From Seiridium cupressi (lineage: Eukaryota > Ascomycota > Sordariomycetes > Amphisphaeriales > Sporocadaceae): DNA of 64,000 nt. A model generated the notes under the pieces. The model saw only the letters and a program-made list of their open reading frames with translations. It did no database searches and was not told where the DNA came from. Positions 33,407 through 43,083 of this stretch are shown one piece after another. The position numbers and the translations under genes are program-made. The stretch is taken from contig JARVKI010000131.1 of assembly GCA_036674765.1 (NCBI GenBank), positions 1-64,000 on the forward strand, given 5' to 3'. Within the stretch, counting starts at the first letter, position 1. The number at the start of each line of letters is the position of its first letter.

Positions 33407-33939
33407 ATGCAACCCGAAATCGTACCATATATAAATGGCAAAGGTAACAACCTGTAAGGTCGAGTCTGATTTCTTTTGTTTTTGTAGATGATCTCTGACA
33501 AAACTAAAGTGTTCCGCCCGCGACTCTACAAGAGCCTGTCAAGATCAATCCCTCCCTGACCACCGGGGCTGTCATCGGTATCGTGGTCACCGTCCTCTTC
33601 TTTGCCAGCATAGCCTGCTGTTTTTGCTGCTGCGTCGCCGCGTTCTCCAGCAGACAAATGACAGGGGCCCGTACCAGGAGGGCAGAGAATACACATATAG
33701 GGGTACGTGGTCAGCGGCAACGCCCGCGCGCACACAGGGGAGGCGGCGACCTAGAAGTTAGTAACCATGAACTCGAGCGTGTGCCCTCGCCTGAGAGGCC
33801 TCCACCGCCGCCTTACTCGGCACACGTGGAGAATGGGACAAGGAAAATAGAGCAGGTAGAGGAGGTTGGACAAGGGCTTCAGGCCCGTCTAGGCAGAGAG
33901 AGCCGGATGCCGTCACGACCGCCTCCGGCGTATCGGTAA
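33407..33939 (+). CDS. Small single-TM protein with proline-rich PPxY tail
   Basis: Proposed exons are 33407-33453 and 33510-33939 (158 aa), with the intron GTAAGG..CTAAAG. Splicing joins GKGNNL to VPPATLQEPVKINPSL in frame. The upstream exon is a prediction; the second exon frame is solid. A short outer or lumenal N-terminus precedes one TM helix (GAVIGIVVTVLFFASIACCF) followed by CCC, a likely palmitoylation site. The cytoplasmic tail is basic near the membrane (RTRRAE, QRQRPRAHR), then carries PPPPYS and, at the very end, PPPAYR. PPxY motifs bind WW domains, for example of Nedd4/Rsp5 ubiquitin ligases, so an adaptor role is plausible. There is no signal peptide. I do not recognise a named family. 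Confidence 0.6.
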
Positions 33940-34231
33940 ATCCTACAGACCACCTCAACAGGTTGTGAAGATAAGAAACAATTAAGATTCATGTCGTGCC
34001 ATTTACGCGGGCCCCGATCCCGCATAACGGTAGAGACCTGTATCGATGGTATCCAGTTAGATACAGTGTATGTCACAACGACTAGGCGCGGAGTCGTGTA
34101 TATTAAACGGTGTATTGAAACGAATCAACCTAAAAGAAGGACTTTGAGCGAATCAGACCTCGAAATGAATGGTATAAGTCAATTCAAACCCATAAATGCT
34201 GTGCTGTAACTTGTCGCACGCAATATGCGCT

Positions 34232-34269
<38 letters not shown>

Positions 34270-34748
34270 GAATACAAATCTGCTTGATCGGTATACCTAA
34301 CTAACTTAACACCAAAGTGATACTCCTGTAGAGGTATGTTCGGAGGCTGACAAGCTCGATTATCCCTTGGAGGTCAATCTTTCCGCATATGTCAAGATTG
34401 CAGTGAAATGCAGATACTCCCTTTTCATTTGACATAGGCCAACCAATCTGGGGGCGGGATTACGTGCTCCTCAGTCAGCATATCCCCCATGCCGCGAGAC
34501 AGCCTGCCGCTAAACCCATCGCAGTCTAGAGCTCGCAGCCATGCCGTCGGCGTCGCTGATGTAAAAGTTACTAAGGCTCGGGTGGGGTGCTGGAGAATCT
34601 GTGAATGATCGCAAAGCATCAGCAAAGACAAGTCAAATGGAGTGCGACGAAGGTTCACGACTATTCCACATAAAAGCGTGCAGCTCTTCAACTTCATATA
34701 CTAGCTAGTCCCCCGTAGTAGTATATCAAGGGCTGTCAACCCGTTTCA
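33940..34748. other. Intergenic with a poly-T tract
   Basis: No gene is recognised. A run of 31 T at 34234-34264 followed by AG is the main feature. The last 60 nt serve as the short leader of the pirin gene. Confidence 0.55.
34234..34264. repeat. Poly-T homopolymer, 31 nt
   Basis: There is an uninterrupted run of T from 34234 to 34264. Runs this long are unstable and may mark the A-tail of a retro-inserted sequence on the minus strand; no such element was seen next to it. Confidence 0.85.
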
Positions 34749-35876
34749 ATGAAGTTCATTTCGCTCACAGTTTCCGTACTGGTCGCAGTTCTCTCCATCA
34801 TTGTCTTTAGAGAACAGGTCGTTGAGTTCGCTACTGCTACTCTAGAAACACTGAGCAACTTCAACAGGGAGCCGTCGAGCGAAACCACAAGCACCACTAT
34901 ACCAGAACAGAAGCAACAGAGAAAAGAGACTCCCCTCGACCCCGTCGTACCACCGATCAACATGTCGTCAACGGTCCCCAGAGGAATCCGCAAGGTCTTC
35001 CTCGCAATCGAGCAAGCCGAGGGCGCTGGAGCTCGTGTGCGCCGCTCCATCGGCACACCGCAGCTGCGCAATTTCTCACCCTTCCTGATGCTCGACCACT
35101 TCAGCATCAAGCCCGGCGCTGGGTTCCCCGACCACCCGCACCGAGGCCAAGAGACCATCACATACCTCCTGACGGGCGCCGTCGACCACGAAGACTTTGC
35201 CGGCAACGCTGGCACGATCGAGGCCGGAGATCTACAGTTCATGACCGCCGGCAAGGGCATACTGCACGCCGAGATGCCGCGGCAGAACCCGGACGGCAGC
35301 GCCAACGTCGGGCTGCAGTTGTGGGTCGATCTGCCTAAGCAGCTGAAGATGTGCGAGCCGCGGTATCGCGACTTGAAGGCCAAGGAGATCCCGCAGGTCG
35401 ATATCGACGACCACAAGGTGCACGTCAAGGTCATCTCGGGACAATCAGCCGGTGTCGACAGCGTCAAGGATCTCGCCTACACGCCAGTGTGGATCCTCGA
35501 TGTTGAGATCAAGCCCGGCGGCAAGATTGCACAGCCGCTGCCGAAGGGCTGGAATGCGTTCGCCTACACCCTCGAGGGCATTGCCAGGTTTGGGTCTGGG
35601 AAGGACGAAACGAGTGTCGACCAGTACCACAACGTGGTGTTCGAGCGCGAGGGAGACTTGGTGGAAGTCAGGGTGCCAGAGGACGCCAAAAACAATGCGC
35701 GGTTCGTGCTCATTGCTGGCCAAGTCCTGGACCAGGAGGTTGTCCAGTACGGGCCATTCGTCCTGAGCAGCAAGGAAGAGGTTTATCAAGCGTTGTTCGA
35801 TTATCAAACCCATTCCAACGGGTTCGAAAGGGCGAAAGACTGGCAATCGGAAATCGGAAAGTCGATGGTTCAGTAG
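34749..35876 (+). CDS. Pirin-family cupin with N-terminal membrane anchor
   Basis: Pirins are Fe-binding bicupins; some have quercetinase activity and human pirin is a nuclear redox-sensitive cofactor. The intronless frame is 375 aa. The pirin core starts near residue 72 (ATG at 34962, MSSTVPRGIRKVFLAIEQ) and has the expected metal ligands: LMLDHFSIKPGAGFPDHPHR (two His) and GKGILHAEMP (His and Glu). The second cupin follows (YTPVWILDVEIKPGG) and the C-terminal FVLSSKEEVYQALFDYQ is typical. The unusual part is the first 23 residues, MKFISLTVSVLVAVLSIIVF, a signal peptide or signal anchor, plus a 45-residue Thr/Glu-rich linker. Most pirins are about 290 aa and cytosolic or nuclear. Use of the inner ATG would give the ordinary form. 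Confidence 0.92.
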   Translation: MKFISLTVSVLVAVLSIIVFREQVVEFATATLETLSNFNREPSSETTSTTIPEQKQQRKETPLDPVVPPINMSSTVPRGIRKVFLAIEQAEGAGARVRRSIGTPQLRNFSPFLMLDHFSIKPGAGFPDHPHRGQETITYLLTGAVDHEDFAGNAGTIEAGDLQFMTAGKGILHAEMPRQNPDGSANVGLQLWVDLPKQLKMCEPRYRDLKAKEIPQVDIDDHKVHVKVISGQSAGVDSVKDLAYTPVWILDVEIKPGGKIAQPLPKGWNAFAYTLEGIARFGSGKDETSVDQYHNVVFEREGDLVEVRVPEDAKNNARFVLIAGQVLDQEVVQYGPFVLSSKEEVYQALFDYQTHSNGFERAKDWQSEIGKSMVQ

Positions 35877-36414
35877 ACTGAATTTCTCCGTCCCTTCCTT
35901 GATGTATATAGTTGACTGATGTGAATATTATTGAACTTTTTAGATACCAGATAGACGCGGGGTAGGCCGCAAAAGAAGTAAGGAACAGGAAATAAACTAA
36001 GTGAACACAGATGTGAACACAGGTCTGTTTTGCTTGCAGTGTGTGACTCGGTACATTAATTTCAGGGGACATCACTCGGTTGTGTTGAGGGATTAAGTTG
36101 TTTTATTCTGTGCTTCACCAAGTATGTCGCCAAGTCGCTCACTAACTAGTTGTGATTTCCGTGTATCCTAGGGAAATCTACGACTCCAAACTTCTCTCTA
36201 AGGATCGCTCGATAAGCCGACACCGAGTACGTGTGATATGTCAGCCACTTTCTCGTAGCACCACCAGCCGAGACCTAAAGTGACCTCATACTGGTATTGA
36301 TTGTTCTCATTTTCAACACTGAGCCTGGGCTTATAGCCGTCCGTACGACCCAACGAACTACAGCTGCCCTGGTTCAGCTATAGCACCGTAGTCGTTTAAA
36401 TCCGTTGCATCTTA
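35877..36414. other. Intergenic, no gene recognised
   Basis: This contains the pirin 3' flank and the 3' flank of the minus-strand gene that follows. No frame of note. Confidence 0.5.
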
Positions 36415-36769
36415 TCATTCAAGACCCGGATTATGCCTTATGACCATGAACGCCACCCGGAGCTCTTCCTCGCAGGCCTCGCATTTTTTACTAGCCGCCC
36501 TCAACTCATCTCTCAACCTCCTGAGCTCTTCTCTGGTCACCAATAGCTCCTCCACGACACTGGGGGAACTTGTCTCATTTTTAAGTGCGGCGGAATGCTC
36601 AGCTCCGAGTTGAGCGACCCGCAAGCCTTGGGCTGCCATACCTTGTTTTTTTTAGAAGCTTCTGCATATTTGGTTGCATCTCCGCGACCTGACCGCGACA
36701 CTCGATGGATATCTTGGTCACCCGATCCAGGTCGGAGCTGGCTGTGTTTCCTTCTTTGCTGCGAGACAT
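36415..36769 (-). pseudogene. Small coiled-coil ORF split at an A8 run
   Basis: The minus strand starts at ATG 36769 (MSRSKEGNTASSDLDR) and encodes a helix-rich protein up to MQKLLKK. At a run of eight A the frame is lost and soon stops. One base out of phase the same kind of sequence continues (GMAAQGLRVAQLGAEHSAAL, then a Glu/Arg/Leu-rich coiled coil, REELRRLRDELRAASKK) to TGA at 36415. The combined protein would be about 117 aa. Homopolymer slippage, by mutation or sequencing error, is the simplest cause. The second part could also start at its own ATG (36639). No known family. Confidence 0.4.
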
Positions 36770-37488
36770 TATTGATATGCGAGAGTCTGAGAGAAGCATT
36801 ACACTGTCTGTCGTTCCGGCCTTTGCATTTATTTGTAGCTGTTAAGTTGGAGTTGCAAACTATGAATGATTCACGGTTTTGGTCGTGATGAGCAGCCATT
36901 GATGCTGGCTGCGAACAATCGTCTGTCACTGCGTCCTGATTCACTACGACTCGGGCTGCGAGTCTTCATGTTTATAGAGCGTGATTGATTGGTTCAGAGG
37001 TGCCTGTCATACCTGCGGCGTAAGGTGCGTCTACAGGGATTAACTCCGAGTCACCTTGAAGTCGTAGCCACAGCTATTTCAGCAGTGGACAGTTCATGGA
37101 AATGTTAAGAAAAGAACATATACAGTGTCGTCCAAAGCGATTCCTGGATCCTAGGCTGTCGCCTACCTAGCAAGGATCTGTTTTGCTAAAACGGAGGATG
37201 GTTTAATGGAGTCGCGCATCGCGCAAAAAATGTGATTCGGAGGGCCCAAAAATGCTTTGGTGCTGGCTGATATCTCGGACTCAGCCTACGGAATTCTAAA
37301 TCACGGTATTATCCATAGATACGGTGTTATCTTTGGGTTCGGGGTAGATGGAGTTGCCGGCTATATCTAAAACCTGCGGCTGAGTGAAAGCCTCGGATAA
37401 AAACTATACTCTGGGTTTCCTCCGACCAGTTGGTCAGCATATACAGCATTGGCCTCAATACAGTCTAACTTTCGCACATCGACTCGCC
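36770..37488. other. Intergenic, promoter region of the SGNH gene
   Basis: No gene recognised. The frame of the next gene is open upstream to 37384 but has no ATG before 37489. Confidence 0.5.
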
Positions 37489-38313
37489 ATGCCACTGCAC
37501 ATTGCGAATGTCGGCAGCTCGTTTGCGGCTGGACCGGGCATTCCCCCACAAATCGAGCCCCGCGGCGCCGGCCGGTCTGGCGAGAACTATGCACACATCG
37601 TGGCCCGCAAGCTGGAAGCAAGACTTACGGATCTGAGCGTGTCAGGTGCGAATTTGCTCAATCTACTCAGTGAACCGCAGACCGTACGTCGCGGGGAGAC
37701 CTTTGCTCCTCAGATCAGCGAGATCCCCGAGGATGTGGACATTGTGTTGGTACTTGGCGGCGGCAATGACATCGGCTATATCGGAGGTCTGTTCATCGAC
37801 AGCTTCTACTCCTACGCACTGTTTCGTGCGATATCAAGGATCTATAGCTGGTTCGCAGGTGGCCCTGAGAGCACAGCTGTATTAAGTGTGGAAGACCTGG
37901 CGGAACGCTATGGTACCGTGCTTGATGCGATTCACGCCAAAGCACCCAACGCAAAAGTCGTCGTTGTGGAATATCTCTCGTTGTTGGGATCGGATTTACA
38001 GCCGGGGGTCGATGTGCCTTTCGACGCAAGCCTCCTAGACGGCCACAAGGCCAAGGCTGCACAGGTTCGCGAGGCGACGGTCAAGGCAGTTCACAATCGC
38101 GACGCGTGGTGTACCAGACTTCCTGTCGCCGAAGCCAGTATTGGACATGGGCTGGGATCGCCCGAGCCTTGGGTCAACGGCTGGGGCCTGAGCAACCTGT
38201 ACTTGGGATGTGGATATCATCCGAACGCCGAAGGAATGAAAGCTGTGGCCGATATCGTTCTTCGGAACCTTGTGGAATTAGGCATTGCGGGCGACTCGGC
38301 AAAGGGAGTGTGA
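37489..38313 (+). CDS. SGNH/GDSL-type hydrolase
   Basis: Esterase or lipase of the SGNH fold with 274 aa from ATG 37489. Block I is VGSSFAAGPG with the nucleophile Ser at about residue 10-11. Block II Gly lies in LSVSGANLLNLL. Block III is LVLGGGNDIGYIGG (Gly and Asn of the oxyanion hole). Block V is GCGYHPNAEGM with the catalytic His; the usual Asp three residues earlier is replaced here by a Cys/Gly context, so the acid may come from elsewhere. There is no signal peptide from this start, so it should be intracellular. Single exon. Family members are found widely in ascomycetes, and the substrate cannot be read from sequence. Confidence 0.85.
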   Translation: MPLHIANVGSSFAAGPGIPPQIEPRGAGRSGENYAHIVARKLEARLTDLSVSGANLLNLLSEPQTVRRGETFAPQISEIPEDVDIVLVLGGGNDIGYIGGLFIDSFYSYALFRAISRIYSWFAGGPESTAVLSVEDLAERYGTVLDAIHAKAPNAKVVVVEYLSLLGSDLQPGVDVPFDASLLDGHKAKAAQVREATVKAVHNRDAWCTRLPVAEASIGHGLGSPEPWVNGWGLSNLYLGCGYHPNAEGMKAVADIVLRNLVELGIAGDSAKGV

Positions 38314-39588
38314 AGCTTGAGTAAGGGTGTTCTGCACCCTCATCCTGCGCCGTAGTTGGGTCTCATTAATCAACATCTAAAATGATAGGACTGACTGAGA
38401 CCATGAACGACATGATTTCATTGCTGGCTTTGCTTGTCGTTCGGACTGTGGTCATCAGATGGGAGTAATCCCTGTCGGACCAGTTTAAAGCCGTTGGGCC
38501 TTCGCTCCGGTATTCGTGAGGGTCAGCGTATCGGCCAGTAATTGAGAGAGATTGCAGTGATCACTTGCTGCAGTATATCCACCACAATCGAATGAGTCGT
38601 CTGATCTAGAACGACCGGCTCTATCTGAGAACTAAACTTTAGTGCCCTGTCATGCCCAGCCATCACCCAAGAGCCAAGCACAGCCAAGGAACTGACGTGC
38701 TCCATAGGACGTGACGGCGTAGTGATATCCAACAACGGGATATGGAGTGAGTGATTCAATCAAGAAGGGATTGGCGTACTCTAAAGGCTCATGCAGATGT
38801 TCTATGCCGATCTGTATTCCCAGATATTTACGTCAGATACATTTGGCGCTGGGAGGCACAAATATTCCGCCAATGAAAGCTGGACAGTCAGATCATGTTC
38901 ACCTGAATTGTCGTGTTTCGAGCCATTGCTGCACTCCTGACTGAGGGGCGACAGAACCGTCGGAAGGTGCCGTGCCTAGCGGTCCAGGGCCTACGAATTC
39001 AACTTGTTTCAGGACCCGGCGGCTCATTTCAGTGAAGCCCTGACCAGGATTGACACCCTGGTCTTTGCTAAGGCTCTTGGCCAAAGCTTGTGCTTATGTG
39101 GGGAAATAATATATTGTGTTTTGCTGCGATATGTCGGCAGCCAGGGGCAAGCTCCCAAGGCTCTGGATCCCTGGCGGCACCGTCCCCAGGTGCAAGTGTC
39201 ATTAGTCGACAATGAATCACGCCAGTAATGCCGACTACGAGGCCAACTTGGACGAGTTTCGCCTAGACTTAATCGAATTATCCACCAACCCAATATATGC
39301 CATGCAGTCTCCTGCGCATTCGGCCCTCCGCAATTATCCCGGGCCCCGAGCCGGCAGGCCATGTACCGGGCCAAGCTTTGCGGCTCTCCTTGAGTATTGG
39401 TGGTGGGATTATGATATAAAGACCAAGGCTTCCTGATAGCCAACAGTATTCTGATCTTGGCATCATCGAACACATTCTTTTCATTCATTCTTCGGAGGCT
39501 AGTCCTTCTACAATTACTTGACGCAGACTCATACAGGACAGTCCTTTGATCTTTTATCACACTCACTTCCTTCTTTCACTCCCTCACG
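38314..39588. other. Intergenic, no gene recognised; polygalacturonase promoter
   Basis: A minus-strand open stretch at 38523-38759 (VSSLAVLGSWVMAGHDRAL) reads somewhat like protein but lacks a start codon near its 5' end and a known motif. The right part serves as the promoter of the polygalacturonase, with TATAAA at 39415. Confidence 0.5.
39415..39420 (+). promoter_or_regulatory. Putative TATA box of the polygalacturonase gene
   Basis: TATAAA lies 169 nt before the ATG, with pyrimidine-rich sequence (TTTTCATTCATTCTTC and CACTTCCTTCTTTCACTCCC) between them, as in strongly expressed secreted-enzyme genes of fungi. Confidence 0.45.
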
Positions 39589-40769
39589 ATGCGTTCCGCT
39601 GCCGCTCTCGCCCTGCTCGGCTCCAGTGCCCTGGTTGCCGCAGCTCCCAGCAAGTCCACCAAGACTACCAAGAGCAGTGCTTCCACCTGCACCTTCACCT
39701 CTGCTGCTTCCGCCAGCGCCAGCAAGACCTCTTGCACCAACATTGTCCTGAGCGGCATTACTGTCCCTGCTGGCGAGACTCTCGACCTCACTGGCCTTAC
39801 CAGCGGTACCACCGTCACTGTAAGTCTCATAATTCGGAACAGATGTATCTCCACCGCAGACCCCGAGAAAGGCGACTAACCGTATCAATGTAGTTCGAGG
39901 GAACTACCACCTTCGAGTACGATGAGTGGGAGGGTCCTCTTATCAGCGTCTCCGGTACCGACATCACCGTCACTGGTGCTTCCGGCCACGTCATTGATGG
40001 AAACGGTGCCAAGTGGTGGGATGGCGAGGGCTCCAATGGTGGTGTCACCAAGCCCAAGTTCTTCTATGCCCACAGCTTGAAGCAGTCGACCATCACGGGC
40101 CTGAACGTCCAGAACACCCCTGTCCAGGCTTTCTCCATCAACAGCGCCACTGACCTGACGCTTGAGGACATCACCATCGACAACTCGGACGGTGACACGG
40201 ACGATCTCGGCCACAACACCGACGCTTTCGACGTCGGTTCCTCCACCAACATTCGCATCATTGGTGCCAACGTCAAGAACCAGGACGACTGCCTGGCCAT
40301 CAACTCCGGTACCAACATCGAGTTCACCGGCGGTACCTGCTCCGGCGGCCACGGTCTCTCCATCGGCTCCGTCGGTGGCCGCACCGACAACGATGTCGAC
40401 GGTGTCTACATCGCCGACTCCACCATCAGCGACTCGCAGAACGGTGTCCGTATCAAGACTGTCTACGACGCCACTGGTACCGTCAACAACGTTACCTACA
40501 CTGGCATCACCCTCAGCGGCATCACCAAGTACGGTATCGTCATTGAGCAGGATTACGAGAACGGCTCCCCCACTGGTACCCCCACTGATGGTGTCCCGAT
40601 CACTGACCTCACCGTCTCTGATGTCACTGGTACCGTCAGCGGTGGTACTGATATCTACATCCTTTGCGCTTCCGGTGCCTGCTCTGACTGGTCCTGGTCC
40701 GGTGTCTCCGTCACGGGTGGATCGACGAGCTCCGACTGCTCCAACGTCCCCACCGGTGCATCCTGCTAG
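39589..40769 (+). CDS. Endopolygalacturonase (GH28), secreted
   Basis: Hydrolyses alpha-1,4-galacturonan in pectin; secreted plant-cell-wall-degrading enzyme. Two exons, 39589-39819 and 39894-40769, give 368 aa; the intron has GTAAGT, a GACTAAC branch-like site and GTAG. An N-terminal signal peptide ([20 protein letters not shown]) is followed by a Lys/Thr/Ser-rich pro-segment. All GH28 catalytic motifs are present: NTDAFDV (about residue 184), QDDCLAINS (about 208), GGHGLSIGS (His about 230) and RIK (about 263). Paired cysteines at the C-terminus (CASGACSDW, ending GASC) match the family. Codon use is strongly biased to C-ending codons, which suggests high expression. Function as an endo- rather than exo-enzyme fits the length and the motif context. 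Confidence 0.96.
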
Positions 40770-41216
40770 ATGGCTTTTGGTCAAAGGGCTCTGAGGAGGA
40801 TGGGGTTGCAGTGGGTTTCGAATCGGTCTTTATAAATGATATTCGTTTCTTGGGGATGCAGCATCGAATTATAGGGTGGTGTTGCACACTCAGCTTTTTT
40901 GTATATACTTAGACGGCTTGTATAGCTGCTGGCACATAAAAATCAATTGCATAGTCCTGGCGTCAATAAACTTTTGGTCTGCTTGTCAACCCCGTTCTTC
41001 CTTCGTCCCGCCTGGTGATGTCGGTTCCTTGTCGTACTACGTGGATTTAGGCGACAATGATACCATTTCTGAGTATGTACGTCGGGGTTCGATTGCTAAA
41101 GCCGATCAATGAGTCGGCGATCAAGGATTCGAAGTCGTTATGGTTTCATATTTATTGTTGGCAACCTTAATAGGCTCCGTTGAATCCGTCCCTTGAGCGA
41201 CCGCGTCCCCCACTTA
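40770..41216. other. Intergenic, no gene recognised
   Basis: Includes the polygalacturonase 3' flank. No convincing frame. Confidence 0.5.
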
Positions 41217-41530
41217 TCAAGCTTGCGCATTGTCGGGGATAAGCAGCATGTCTCCTTTTGCCGAAATCTGGTAGTGGGTCAAGGATCCGTTCGGTAGATG
41301 TGGGGTGGGGTATACAGCTGTAGAAATGCAGGAGTAAAGATTATCGTATGGTTCATTTACGGCATTAAGGGCATGACGTAAAGTGGTAAGCAGGTCGCAG
41401 GTCGCATTGTTAGACGCAAGATAACGGAGACCAGTCCGACCACTCACACCATCAACCAACTATGCTATTAGCTGGTCAGGGTTAAGGACAATAAAGTTTT
41501 GGCCTAATGCGTTGCAAAAATTGTTCGAGT
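41217..41530 (-). pseudogene. Unidentified coding-like fragment, one in-frame TAG
   Basis: The minus strand reads NALGQNFIVLNPDQLIA, then TAG (about 41460), then in the same frame LVDGVSGRTGLRYLASNN, ATCDLLTTLRHALNAVNEPY and HYQISAKGDMLLIPDNAQA to a TGA at 41217. It looks like the C-terminal part of a gene whose 5' part is missing or interrupted. It overlaps the promoter of the aldo-keto reductase. No known family. Confidence 0.3.
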
Positions 41531-41534
41531 ATAT

Positions 41535-41540
41535 TATAAA
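41535..41540 (+). promoter_or_regulatory. Putative TATA box of the aldo-keto reductase gene
   Basis: TATAAA lies 86 nt before the ATG at 41626, a usual fungal spacing. Confidence 0.45.
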
Positions 41541-41625
41541 GCTTCCGCATCCATCCCATATTGACAAGACAATTATCCAAACCAAGAAACCATCTATCCA
41601 GAACATCTATCTACACTCCGACATC

Positions 41626-42938
41626 ATGGTGAAGACGGCGCAATTCAGCGACACACAGGTCCCTTCCATCGGATTTGGGGTCATGGGTATGTCATTCGGA
41701 TACGGAACCAATCTGGAGCTTGAACAAGCCGAACCTGTCCTCTTGAAGGCGATTGAACTTGGGTGTACGTTCTGGGATACGGCAGTAAGTGCCCAACTCT
41801 GTCACTCTTCGCCGCTCTTCGCCGGGTTGATTATGAAGATTACATACTCAGGTGGCTAACGTTATGAATCAAGGTTATATACGGAGCTGGTGTCAACGAG
41901 AAGCTCTTGGGAGACTTCTTTCGCAAGCACAATGTGCGCGATAAGGTGTTTAGTGAGTTCTAAAGAAACATTCGAGATACGTCTCAATTATCTGTCATCT
42001 ACTAATTTGATAGCAGTCGCATCCAAGTGCGGCTTCGACGTCTTTGGAAACGGTGGTGTAACCAACTCAGCATCTCATATCAAGACGTACATCGACGGTA
42101 CCATCGAGCGACTTGGATTTGCGCCAGATCTCTACTACCTTCACAGAATCGATCCCAGTACGTCTTATGTACACTCTCTGGTAGAAAATGGTCTGCTAAT
42201 ATGTAGCCTTGAAGACACCCCACTGGAAGAGTCAATTCCTGCTCTCGACGAGATTCGCAAGGCGGGCAAGACCAAGTACATTGGTCTATCCGAGTGCTCC
42301 GCTGCCACATTGCGCAAGGCAAACTCAAGTTCGCTTTTCCATCCTTCACCTCTCCATGCAGCGCATTTGCTGATGAGTGCTCTAGTTGCCAAAATCGATG
42401 CTGTCCAAGCAGAATACTCGGCGTTTGAGACATTGCACGAGACTGATGGCCTGATCGAGACGGCTAAGGAGTTGGGCGTAGCCTACGTAGCCTACAGTCC
42501 ACTCGGGCACGGATGGCTTGTCGATGAGTTTCCGTACAAAAGTCCTGATGATTTCGCCCCTAGCGACTTCCGGCGTTCGGGTAAGCCTCTCCATCACCTC
42601 GGCATCAGTACAATATGCTAATCGTGATTTCCTTACGTTCAGTTCCCAAGTTCCAGGGCGAGAACTTTTACAAGAACAAGTCTATCGTGGAAGAGATCAA
42701 GAAGCTGGCAACCCGCAAGGGATGCACCATTTCTCAGATAGCACTTGCTTGGGTAGTTGCTCAAGGTATGATTGCCATCCCAGGCACAACCAAGTCCAAG
42801 CGTCTGGAAGAAAACTGGGCAGCTAGGGATGTCGAGTTGACGGAGGCAGAGAAGGGTGAGATGCGACGGATTATTGATGCTGCTAAGCCCCATGGTACTA
42901 GATATGGTCCCACGCATCAGGCACTGGTGGGCCACTAA
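41626..42938 (+). CDS. Aldo-keto reductase (six exons)
   Basis: NADPH-dependent carbonyl reductase of the AKR superfamily, of the kind called pyridoxal reductase-like. Exons are 41626-41784, 41874-41952, 42017-42157, 42215-42328, 42386-42580 and 42643-42938, giving 327 aa. All junctions keep the frame and restore family motifs: [64 protein letters not shown] and [12 protein letters not shown]. The catalytic tetrad is Asp (FWDTA), Tyr (IYGAG), Lys (ASKCG) and His (YLHRID). The NADPH-binding tail has [13 protein letters not shown]. The protein has no signal peptide and should be cytosolic. Introns 3 and 4 are both 57 nt and stop-free. The gene converges on the bZIP gene, 145 nt away. Confidence 0.93.
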
Positions 42939-43083
42939 AGATGATTGCGCGACTTTGTCTCTAGCATCTTGGCCGTTGGTATTTGTTAAGATCTGAAAGA
43001 ATCTGGATCAGTGCAGCACCTATATTGCATGGAATGATTTAGAAACATCTTGAGAAGCAGTGCGGCAACTTCGTGACATGTCA

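Noticed and set aside
36537..36944. 135-codon minus-strand frame overlapping the coiled-coil ORF
   Set aside because: The overlapping pieces at 36415-36769 have better protein-like composition; this frame looks like a shadow.
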